Assembly (NCBI GenBank): GCA_937891015.1
Contig: CALAPY010000071.1
Coordinates: 1 to 38,601 of the forward strand
Source of the DNA: UBA2108 sp002713215
GTDB taxonomy: Bacteria; Bacteroidota; Bacteroidia; Flavobacteriales_G; Salibacteraceae
DNA length: 38,601 nt
Direction: 5' to 3'
Position 1 is the first letter of the stretch, and each line of letters starts with the position of its first letter. The position numbers and the translations under genes are program-made. The notes under the pieces were generated by a model. The model saw only the letters and a program-made list of their open reading frames with translations, ran no database searches and had not been told where the DNA came from. Shown one piece after another: positions 32,233 through 38,601 of this stretch.

Positions 32233-32323
32233 CAACTTAAGCTCAAAACAGCCTACATGGTAACTGCCATCCTCCAATTTTTCCTTCTGTGTAAACAACA
32301 AATCCTGTTTTGGTCTAATACAT

Positions 32324-32331
32324 TACTTTCG
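32324..32331 (+). promoter_or_regulatory. Putative -7 box (TACTTTCG) of the DPP-IV gene
   Basis: TACTTTCG has one mismatch to TAnnTTTG and ends 19 bp before the ATG at 32351. No TTG lies at the usual distance. The rest of the divergent region 32201-32350 shows nothing else that I can support. Confidence 0.3.
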
Positions 32332-32350
32332 GAGCATCAAAAATTAGTAT

Positions 32351-34522
32351 ATGAAATTCAAACTTATTGCACTCCTTATAGGAGTATCAACCTTAGGTCA
32401 ATCACAATCCATAACCTTAGAAGATATATGGGCAAGCGGAAAGTTTCGTCCTCAATATGTATATGGTCTTCGGTCTATGAATGACGGGTTAAACTATACC
32501 GAATTAATCAATGACCGGGGTGGCGAACAAACCATTATTAAAACAGCATACGCCGACGCAACTCAACAAGCCCCAATCTTGAGTTCCGGAGATTTAGCAG
32601 GCACGCCCAACCCCAAGAACGGGGCACTTAGAATTGAAGGATATACTTTCAGTGGTGACGAGAAAAAAATTATGATTCGAACCGGAACGGAGTCCATTTA
32701 CAGACACAGTACCCGAGAATGGAATTACGTAGTGGACGTTGAAACCAAAGGCATTAAACTGGTTTCTGAACAAAAGATTCGATATGCTTCATTCAATCCC
32801 TCTGGTAATCAGGTCGCCTTTGTTCGGGATAACAATGTTTATGTTTCGAACCTGGAAAATGGTTCCGAGATTCAGGTTACTAGTGACGGAGAAAACAACC
32901 AAATCATCAATGGTGCTACAGACTGGGTATACGAGGAGGAATTTGCTTTTGATAAAGCCTTTTTCTGGTCTCCCAACGGAAAAAAAATAGCCTATTACAG
33001 ATTTATGGAAGGCGGTGTAAGGGAATTCAACATGCCATACTACAAAGGCGGTTTATACCCCGAAGATTACAAGTTTAAGTACCCCAAAGCAGGTGAAGAT
33101 AATTCCAGGGTTTCCATATTTATATACGATTTGGAATCAAAGAAAACCAGCATGGTGGAAATCAAAGACTACTACATTCCTCGAATAAAGTGGTCCAAAT
33201 CAGACGATTACTTAACCATAACGGGAATGAATCGACACCAAAACAATTTAAAACTTTACTGGGTTAATGCCAACACAATGGAAACGAAAGTAATTCTTGA
33301 AGAACAGAACGATACTTACATTGATATCCACGACAACCTAACTTTTCTTTCCGACAACAAAAGTTTTGTATGGACCAGTGAAATTGGAGGATACAACCAC
33401 CTCTACCTCTACTCCAACCTGGGGCAAAAAAAGAGTCAAATTACCAAAGGAGATTGGGAAGTAACCAAGGTATATGGACTTAACGAAAAATCTGGTGTAG
33501 TTTATTTTGAAGCTGCCAAAGAATCTCCCATGCAACGAGAGGTATATTCGGTTAAAGTAAGTGGCTCATCACTAAACAAATTATCTCCAAACACAGGTAC
33601 AAATAGCGCTTCATTTAGTAAAGGTTTTAAGTACTTTATAAACTACCATTCAACAGCAAAAACACCCTATTACATCTCTGTTCATGACGCTAAGGGGAAG
33701 GAAATTCGAGTAATGAAGGATAACCAAACACTTAAAGAGTTAATTGGTCAGTATGCGACAGCCAGTCATGAGTTTTTGCAGGTTCCCGGAGCCGATGGCA
33801 CCTTACTAAATTCATGGATGATAAAGCCCAAAAACTTTGATGCTGACAAGAAATATCCGGTACTTATGTTCGTCTATGGGGGTCCCGGTTCTCAAACCGT
33901 AAAAGACAGCTGGGGAAGTTCTAACTATTTATGGTATCAGATGCTTGCCGACAAGGGATACATTGTTGTTTCCGTTGACAATAGAGGAACCGGAGCCAGG
34001 GGCGAACAGTTTAAGAAAATGACTTACCTGCAACTGGGCAAATACGAAACCGAAGATCAAATAGCCGCTGCTCAATGGCTGGGCAAGCAAGGATATGTTG
34101 ATGCCTCGCGAATTGGAATCTGGGGATGGAGTTACGGTGGATATATGAGTTCTTTGTGTCTGTTCAAGGGAGCTGATGTTTTTAAAATGGCTATGGCAGT
34201 GGCGCCCGTAACGAACTGGAAATTCTACGATACGATTTATACAGAGCGTTACATGCAAACGCCTGAAGAAAACTCCGGATATGAAGAAAACAGCCCGATC
34301 AATCATGTTGAAAAGCTAAAAGGGAAATACCTTCTTATTCATGGTACCGGTGACGATAATGTTCATTTTCAGAATTCAGTGGAAATGGTTGCTGCATTGC
34401 AAAAAGCAAACAAACAATTCGATCTAATGATATATCCGGATCGCAATCATGGTATTTATGGAGGCAATACCCGCCTACACCTGTACAACATGATGACGGA
34501 TTACGTAATGGAGAATCTTTAA
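32351..34522 (+). CDS. Dipeptidyl peptidase IV, S9B family, exported, 723 aa
   Basis: This serine exopeptidase removes Xaa-Pro or Xaa-Ala dipeptides from peptide N-termini. A Sec signal peptide covers residues 1-19 (KLIALLIGVSTLGQSQ). The middle is an eight-bladed beta-propeller, with the substrate N-terminus-binding motif DWVYEEEF at 191-198 supplying the paired Glu residues. The C-terminal alpha/beta hydrolase domain has the triad Ser594 (GWSYGG), Asp668 (GTGDDNVHFQ) and His700 (DRNHGIYG). The length matches Bacteroidota DPP-IV proteins such as the Porphyromonas enzyme (about 720 residues). It lies upstream of a POT-family di/tripeptide transporter, so periplasmic dipeptide release followed by uptake is a sensible scheme. 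The transporter has its own candidate -7 box. Confidence 0.93.
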   Translation: MKFKLIALLIGVSTLGQSQSITLEDIWASGKFRPQYVYGLRSMNDGLNYTELINDRGGEQTIIKTAYADATQQAPILSSGDLAGTPNPKNGALRIEGYTFSGDEKKIMIRTGTESIYRHSTREWNYVVDVETKGIKLVSEQKIRYASFNPSGNQVAFVRDNNVYVSNLENGSEIQVTSDGENNQIINGATDWVYEEEFAFDKAFFWSPNGKKIAYYRFMEGGVREFNMPYYKGGLYPEDYKFKYPKAGEDNSRVSIFIYDLESKKTSMVEIKDYYIPRIKWSKSDDYLTITGMNRHQNNLKLYWVNANTMETKVILEEQNDTYIDIHDNLTFLSDNKSFVWTSEIGGYNHLYLYSNLGQKKSQITKGDWEVTKVYGLNEKSGVVYFEAAKESPMQREVYSVKVSGSSLNKLSPNTGTNSASFSKGFKYFINYHSTAKTPYYISVHDAKGKEIRVMKDNQTLKELIGQYATASHEFLQVPGADGTLLNSWMIKPKNFDADKKYPVLMFVYGGPGSQTVKDSWGSSNYLWYQMLADKGYIVVSVDNRGTGARGEQFKKMTYLQLGKYETEDQIAAAQWLGKQGYVDASRIGIWGWSYGGYMSSLCLFKGADVFKMAMAVAPVTNWKFYDTIYTERYMQTPEENSGYEENSPINHVEKLKGKYLLIHGTGDDNVHFQNSVEMVAALQKANKQFDLMIYPDRNHGIYGGNTRLHLYNMMTDYVMENL

Positions 34523-34564
34523 GCCTAATCCAATTTTAAATCCAGCTGTCGGAATAAATTATTT

Positions 34565-34572
34565 TATATTCG
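34565..34572 (+). promoter_or_regulatory. Putative -7 box (TATATTCG) of the POT transporter gene
   Basis: TATATTCG has one mismatch to TAnnTTTG and ends 29 bp before the ATG at 34602, within the 79-bp gap behind the DPP-IV gene. It allows separate transcription of the transporter. Confidence 0.32.
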
Positions 34573-34601
34573 TCGGCTTCATACATTAAATTCAAAAATA
34601 T

Positions 34602-36095
34602 ATGTCAGATACAGCAACTAAAAAGGGGCACCCAACAGGATTATACACCCTTTTCGCAACAGAAATGTGGGAAAGGTTTAGTTATTATGGAATGCGAGCC
34701 CTACTCACTCTCTACCTTACCGCAGAACTTGTAAACGGTGGATTCGGACTCGAACGGCAGGCAGCTCTCGAAATTTATGCCATATTTACCGGTTTGGTAT
34801 ACCTCACGCCAATTTTAGGAGGATGGGTTGCAGATAAATTTTTAGGAAAGCGAAAAACCGTTTATATCGGTGGATTTGTAATGGCTGTTGGTCAATTTTT
34901 GTTGGCGGCAAGTGCATTTATGTCTCAAACCCTTGATCCTGATACTCGACTTTTCCTTTTCAACTTTGGACTAGGAACACTCATTATTGGTAACGGCTTC
35001 TTCAAACCAAATATCTCCACAATTGTAGGAGATTTCTACGATGACAACGATCCAAGAAAAGATTCTGCATTCAACATTTTTTATATGGGAATAAACCTGG
35101 GAGCTATTCTGGGTCCTTTCTTAGCAGGTTGGCTTGGTGAAAACGTGGATTGGGGCTGGGGATATTTCTCCGCCGGAATTGGCTTAATTGTAAGCGTGTT
35201 TTGGATGCGGGCTAAAGAAACAACGCTAGAACAGCATGGTTTACCTCCTAACTCGCCTCAAGACAAATTTGTTCTTGATGTAAAAGATTGGAGACAAATT
35301 ATCATGTATTCTATAGGACTGGTTGTAAGCACTTTACTAATCATTTTCCTTTGGGGGTTTATTCCTCCAGACCTTGCCAGCACCTTAATTACCATTGGAT
35401 TTGTTGTTCTGTTGGGTGGCTTAGCCTTTATTATTTTTAAAGGAACTGAAAGTGCAGAAGAGTGGAGCAGAATGTCTGTTATTGTAGTTCTTGCCTTCTT
35501 CAATATTGTTTTCTGGGCTGGCTTTGAACAGGCTGGAGGAACCATGAACTTATTCGCCATGGAAAACACGAATAGAATGTTAGGTTCCTGGGAAATTCCA
35601 GCAACATGGTTTCAAAATATAAACCCAATTGCCATTCTAATATTTGCACCTATATTTTCTATCTTATGGTTGAGAGCAGATTCCAAAAATTTAAACCCCA
35701 GAACGCCAATTAAATTCGCCTTGGGGATGTTTTTGGGTGCTATCGCATTTTGGATAATGTCACAAGCGGGCAACCTCGCAAGTAGTGGTGAACTGGTTTC
35801 TCCAATGTGGCTGGTTGTAGTTTATGTAATTCTAACATTAGGCGAACTCATGCTTTCTCCCATCGGACTTTCTATGATTACAAAATTGGCTCCACCTAAA
35901 CTGGTATCAGTTGTGATGGGGCTTTGGATGGCAAGTTTTGCTGCCGGTAACTATTTTGCAGGTATAATGGAAAGTGTTCTTCACAAATACGATCTTCCAC
36001 TTTATCCCTTTATCTCAGGTATTATGTTAGGTACCGGGGTAATTATCCTGGCCATTACCCCTCTGTTGAATAAAGCCATGAAAGGGATTCACTAA
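34602..36095 (+). CDS. Proton-dependent oligopeptide transporter (POT/PTR2 family), 497 aa
   Basis: This major-facilitator protein imports di- and tripeptides with protons. The first helix carries the ExxERFxYYG signature (Glu21, Glu24, Arg25, Tyr28, Tyr29), which couples proton and peptide binding. GNGFFKPNIST at 130-140 holds the conserved Lys135, and FYMGINLGAILGP at 160-172 is the PTR2 family signature. About 14 hydrophobic segments are visible, in keeping with the bacterial 12+2 helix form, and the length is normal. It lies 79 bp behind the DPP-IV gene, which would produce suitable dipeptides. A clear terminator follows 25 bp after the stop. No sign of disruption or unusual composition. 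Confidence 0.93.
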   Translation: MSDTATKKGHPTGLYTLFATEMWERFSYYGMRALLTLYLTAELVNGGFGLERQAALEIYAIFTGLVYLTPILGGWVADKFLGKRKTVYIGGFVMAVGQFLLAASAFMSQTLDPDTRLFLFNFGLGTLIIGNGFFKPNISTIVGDFYDDNDPRKDSAFNIFYMGINLGAILGPFLAGWLGENVDWGWGYFSAGIGLIVSVFWMRAKETTLEQHGLPPNSPQDKFVLDVKDWRQIIMYSIGLVVSTLLIIFLWGFIPPDLASTLITIGFVVLLGGLAFIIFKGTESAEEWSRMSVIVVLAFFNIVFWAGFEQAGGTMNLFAMENTNRMLGSWEIPATWFQNINPIAILIFAPIFSILWLRADSKNLNPRTPIKFALGMFLGAIAFWIMSQAGNLASSGELVSPMWLVVVYVILTLGELMLSPIGLSMITKLAPPKLVSVVMGLWMASFAAGNYFAGIMESVLHKYDLPLYPFISGIMLGTGVIILAITPLLNKAMKGIH

Positions 36096-36120
36096 AAGGA
36101 AAAAATAGAGTTTTGATATT

Positions 36121-36157
36121 GGGCGTTCTCCTTTTTCGAGAAACGCCCATTTTGTTT
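36121..36157 (+). terminator. Rho-independent terminator after the POT gene
   Basis: GGGCGTTCTC at 36121-36130 pairs with GAGAAACGCCC at 36138-36148 with one bulged base, a 7-base loop (CTTTTTC) and a following T-rich run ATTTTGTTT. It separates the transporter from ribH. Confidence 0.8.
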
Positions 36158-36199
36158 CCATCGTTCGTTACCAACATCCTTTAATGCCAAGCTCTTCAG

Positions 36200-36207
36200 T
36201 ATATTTG
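36200..36207 (+). promoter_or_regulatory. Perfect -7 box (TATATTTG) of the ribH operon
   Basis: TATATTTG is a full TAnnTTTG match, ending 23 bp before the ATG at 36231. The -33 position shows TTT at 36180-36182 rather than TTG (17-bp spacer). No long leader is present, so an FMN riboswitch can be excluded here. Confidence 0.5.
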
Positions 36208-36230
36208 CTTCACCTCAAAAAAAGACACCT

Positions 36231-36719
36231 ATGGCTACCGTTAATAACAACCTCTCCGATTATGATGCTTCGCTCGTTCCGGATGCAAGCAACATGAAAT
36301 TTGCCATTGTGGCTTCTGAATGGAATGAGGAAATAACCAATGGATTGCTCAACGGAGCCTACTCTACCCTACTTAAGCATAGAGCCATAGAATCCAACAT
36401 TGTTGTACATAGGGTTCCGGGAAGCTTTGAATTGCCACTGGGAGCACAATTGTTCCTGGAAAAAGGAAATGTTGATTCGGTTATTTGTATTGGTAGTGTT
36501 ATCCGGGGCGAAACAGCTCATTTTGATTACGTATGTGAAGCAGTATCACAGGGAGTTAAAGATGTTTCTTTGAAGTATGGTAAACCGGTAATTTTTGGTG
36601 TATTGACTGATGATAACATTCAACAATCGAGGGACCGATCAGGTGGCAAGCATGGCAACAAAGGCGACGAGGCAGCGGTAACCGCAATAAAAATGGTAGC
36701 CCTAAGTAATTCATTGTAG
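36231..36719 (+). CDS. ribH: 6,7-dimethyl-8-ribityllumazine synthase (RibH), 162 aa
   Basis: RibH condenses 5-amino-6-ribitylaminouracil with 3,4-dihydroxybutanone 4-phosphate in the penultimate step of riboflavin synthesis and forms hollow icosahedral or pentameric shells. The diagnostic segments are all present: ASEWNEEI at 28-35 with the aromatic Trp31 that stacks on the substrate, VPGSFELP at 62-69, GSVIRGETAHFDYV at 88-101 with catalytic His97, and FGVLTDDNIQQ at 122-132. The first 20 residues are an extension relative to Bacillus RibH. It begins a three-gene run, with a GTG-started NTF2-like gene one base downstream. Other rib genes are not in the window. Confidence 0.96.
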   Translation: MATVNNNLSDYDASLVPDASNMKFAIVASEWNEEITNGLLNGAYSTLLKHRAIESNIVVHRVPGSFELPLGAQLFLEKGNVDSVICIGSVIRGETAHFDYVCEAVSQGVKDVSLKYGKPVIFGVLTDDNIQQSRDRSGGKHGNKGDEAAVTAIKMVALSNSL

Positions 36720-36720
36720 G

Positions 36721-37197
36721 GTGGAAAAGCTTATTGCCCATTTCTACGAATCCTTTGCAAATCTCCATGCAGAAGAAATGGCCAAGTGTTATCACAATGA
36801 AGTGGTTTTTGAAGATCCTGCATTTGGAGTTTTAAAAGGTGAACGCGCACGTAATATGTGGCGAATGCTTTGTGAGAGCCAGCAGGATAAGGGAATGAAA
36901 ATTACCTATTCGGGTATTAAGGCCAATGAAACACAGGGAGAAGCCCAATGGACCGCTTTATACACTTTTAGTAAGACCGGACGCTTTGTAAAAAATAAGA
37001 TTCACGCTCGATTCGAATTTAAAGATGGTTTGATCATTAAGCACACAGATCATTTCAATCTCTATTCATGGTCCGGGCAGGCTTTGGGAATCCCGGGCTA
37101 CTTCATAGGTTGGACAGACTACTTCAAGAAAAAACTTCAGGCTCAAACCAACAACATGTTGAATAAGTATGAGCAGAAAAGATTAAGCGAAAAATGA
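36721..37197 (+). CDS. NTF2/SnoaL-like fold protein, 158 aa
   Basis: The protein matches the small cone-shaped NTF2-like fold: an N-terminal helix pair (LIAHFYESFANLHAEEMAKC), the strand-turn word VVFEDPAFGVLKGERA at about 28-43, and the late HARFEFKDGLIIKHTDHFNL region at about 89-108, where Asp and His residues line the pocket in catalytic members. It may bind or convert a small hydrophobic molecule, but many family members have no known activity. The start is GTG at 36721, one base after the ribH stop. No ATG with comparable spacing exists, and the first ATG in frame lies about 20 codons later, inside the first helix. Its stop overlaps the GNAT gene start in an ATGA. Confidence 0.82.
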   Translation: MEKLIAHFYESFANLHAEEMAKCYHNEVVFEDPAFGVLKGERARNMWRMLCESQQDKGMKITYSGIKANETQGEAQWTALYTFSKTGRFVKNKIHARFEFKDGLIIKHTDHFNLYSWSGQALGIPGYFIGWTDYFKKKLQAQTNNMLNKYEQKRLSEK

Positions 37198-37652
37198 TAA
37201 TTAGAACGGCAGTTGTTGAGGATGTTACCAATATTGTAAGACTGCTGGCCAATGATAAATTGGGCATGCAACGAGAAGATTTCCAGGAACCCATACCAAC
37301 CAAGTACATTGATGCTTTTAATAAAATAGATACTGACCCCAATCAGGAATTGATTGTGGCCGAAAGCAGTGATTTGGGAGAGGTCATTGGGACGCTCCAA
37401 CTAACATTTATTCCCTACCTCACCTACCAGGGAGGTGTAAGGGCTCAAATAGAAGCCGTACGAATTCGCGAAGATCAACGCGGTAAGGGAATTGGAGAAC
37501 AATTATTTCTTTGGGCCATTAACCGGGCAAAAGAAAGGGGGGCTCACCTGCTCCAGTTAACTACCGATAAAAAGAGACCTGACGCCCTGCGGTTTTATGA
37601 GAAACTAGGATTTGTAGCAAGCCACGAAGGGATGAAAATTCATTTTAAATAG
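37194..37652 (+). CDS. GNAT-family N-acetyltransferase, 152 aa
   Basis: This is a stand-alone Gcn5-related acetyltransferase domain. It begins MIIRTAVVEDVTNIVRLL, continues through the strand 4-5 region (IEAVRIRED at 86-94), has the acetyl-CoA pyrophosphate loop QRGKGIGEQL at 95-104, and ends with the DALRFYEKLGF motif near 130-140. The substrate is not evident; small-molecule amines, amino acids or a ribosomal/protein N-terminus are all possible. The start overlaps the NTF2-like stop by 4 bp, so the two are translationally coupled behind ribH. No terminator is visible in the 81 bp to the next gene. Confidence 0.9.
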   Translation: MIIRTAVVEDVTNIVRLLANDKLGMQREDFQEPIPTKYIDAFNKIDTDPNQELIVAESSDLGEVIGTLQLTFIPYLTYQGGVRAQIEAVRIREDQRGKGIGEQLFLWAINRAKERGAHLLQLTTDKKRPDALRFYEKLGFVASHEGMKIHFK

Positions 37653-37733
37653 GGCAACTTTTTGTAACCACTATGTCGGGCGTTTAGCAATTGCAAAAGT
37701 TTTACGAAAGTTGAATAGCGTTAATTTTACCGG

Positions 37734-38573
37734 GTGTTGAATTTCCAAAAACCTGTCATCCTATTAGTCGCTCTCTTGGTTGGAACAGTTAGTTTCCAAG
37801 CAACCGCCCAGCAGGCCAATAACATTGAATGGCACTGGCAGGACGAATTTTCCAAAGACGAAAAAGACAAACTGAAAACCTGGATTACTTTAACCCATCA
37901 GGCGGTAGAAAAGAGAATTGGAGTATATCCCTTTACCGTTCACTATTATTTCTATCGAAAGGTAAATGCCAGCGAACCAGTTCCCTGGGCACATACCAAA
38001 CGCTGGGAGGGGCAGCAGGTTCACTTCCACGTTGATACACAATACGAACTTCAGGAATTTTTAAACGACTGGACAGCACCACATGAAATAAGCCACCTGG
38101 CACTCCCCTTTCTTGGAAAAAGCTATTCCTGGTTCGCCGAAGGGTTTGCATCGTATATGCAATACCAGGTGATGGAAGAAATGGGAACTTGTACGAGTAA
38201 AGAAAAGGAAAAACGGTTTGAACAAAAGTTCAGTGCCAATTTGCCCAAATACAAAAACAATAACAGCGTAGTTGAACAAGCCAAAAAACTTCGAAAGCAA
38301 TACGACTTTCCAGGCATGTACTGGGGAGGTGCTTCCCTGTTTTATGCTTGGAACAGGCAGCTGATTCGGGAGAAGGACAAAAACTTATGCTCCTTATTCA
38401 GTTCCTATTTACAATGCTGCAGAATGAAAAATATCAATGCTTCTGAAATTGTCCTTTCCCTTGATAGTATCGCTGATGTTAAGTTCGGTAAAACCCTGTT
38501 GGATAACTATGAATCGGAAAACGGCGTTAATACCATCAAATCTCTAAAGCAGAATAACTTCCTTCCAAACTAA
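37734..38573 (+). CDS. Exported gluzincin-type zinc metalloprotease-like protein, 279 aa
   Basis: A Sec signal peptide spans residues 1-25 (KPVILLVALLVGTVSF core, cleavage near ATAQ). The zinc motif is HEISH with His117, Glu118 and His121, followed 14 residues later by Glu136 in WFAEGFASYMQYQ. This HExxH-x14-E pattern resembles gluzincins of the peptidase MA clan and M1-like proteins, though the usual M1 spacing is 18. No M1 GAMEN-type motif is present, and the domain is short, so it may be a minimal secreted protease. No ATG occurs at the N-terminus; GTG at 37734 or TTG at 37737 are the likely starts. A -7-like TAATTTTA at 37722-37729 is very close to the start. The gene ends 28 bp before the window end. 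Confidence 0.8.
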   Translation: MLNFQKPVILLVALLVGTVSFQATAQQANNIEWHWQDEFSKDEKDKLKTWITLTHQAVEKRIGVYPFTVHYYFYRKVNASEPVPWAHTKRWEGQQVHFHVDTQYELQEFLNDWTAPHEISHLALPFLGKSYSWFAEGFASYMQYQVMEEMGTCTSKEKEKRFEQKFSANLPKYKNNNSVVEQAKKLRKQYDFPGMYWGGASLFYAWNRQLIREKDKNLCSLFSSYLQCCRMKNINASEIVLSLDSIADVKFGKTLLDNYESENGVNTIKSLKQNNFLPN

Positions 38574-38601
38574 ATAAAAGCCTGTTCCTGCAATTAATAA
38601 T

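Noticed and set aside
32257..32484. Plus-strand frame at the start of the DPP-IV gene
   Set aside because: It runs out of frame into the DPP-IV signal peptide and contains no motif. The DPP-IV start at 32351 is well supported.
36096..36230. FMN riboswitch ahead of ribH
   Set aside because: The region holds a terminator for the upstream gene and a -7 box close to the ATG, which leaves a leader too short for the RFN element; the conserved RFN words were not seen.

Overview
The window looks like a chromosomal segment of a Bacteroidota bacterium, most likely a marine or aquatic member of the Flavobacteriales. The evidence is AT-rich DNA, starts without Shine-Dalgarno sequences, several TAnnTTTG-type -7 boxes upstream of genes, a DUF4294 protein, a secreted DPP-IV peptidase beside a POT peptide transporter, and many lipoprotein or Sec signal peptides. 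No rRNA, tRNA, CRISPR array, insertion sequence or phage gene was seen.

Layout. (1) 1-3408: a short extragenic hairpin repeat, a secreted hypothetical protein, a large helical cytoplasmic protein on the opposite strand, a small membrane protein overlapped by a lipoprotein gene, and a perfect bidirectional terminator. (2) 3425-7934 (minus): a two-gene operon for a cytoplasmic NAD-linked molybdenum/tungsten formate dehydrogenase, made of a NuoG-like alpha subunit with catalytic Cys and a NuoE/NuoF-like beta subunit. (3) 8118-12384: a one-haem lipoprotein cytochrome, a DUF4294 protein, a Bax-inhibitor-1-type membrane protein downstream of biotin carboxylase (accC), and a periplasmic TPR protein. 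(4) 12386-32200: a surface-polysaccharide locus of about 20 kb, all on the minus strand except one Wzz-like gene. (5) 32351-38573 (plus): DPP-IV, POT transporter, terminator, ribH with an NTF2-like gene and a GNAT acetyltransferase in a tight operon, and a secreted gluzincin-type metalloprotease.

The polysaccharide locus has three transcriptional blocks. The block from 32200 down to 22907 starts behind a perfect -7 box. It encodes a KdnB-like iron-dependent dehydrogenase, a DegT-type aminotransferase, a NeuA-PseG/SpsG fusion, an SpsF-type cytidylyltransferase, a methyltransferase, a NeuB-family synthase, and then an MBOAT O-acyltransferase with a large C-terminal extension plus a DltD/SGNH-like partner. 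Together they suggest synthesis, CMP activation and O-acylation of an unusual nonulosonic-type acid; no 4,6-dehydratase, NeuC epimerase or PseH gene is present. The second block (22748 to 18987) has an orphan GT-B-like protein, a Wzx-type flippase and a Wzy/WaaL-type protein, converging on the Wzz-like gene. The third block (18023 to 12386) has a PIG-L deacetylase, an LpxD-like acyltransferase, a GT2 glycosyltransferase, a second Wzy/WaaL-type protein, a second DegT aminotransferase and a PglC-type initiating sugar-phosphate transferase. The whole reads as a Wzx/Wzy-type O-antigen or exopolysaccharide system.

The dehydrogenase-aminotransferase-NeuA/PseG-SpsF-NeuB block with its MBOAT/DltD-like pair is the best candidate for an undescribed system. 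All function calls come from reading motifs and gene order; no database search was run.
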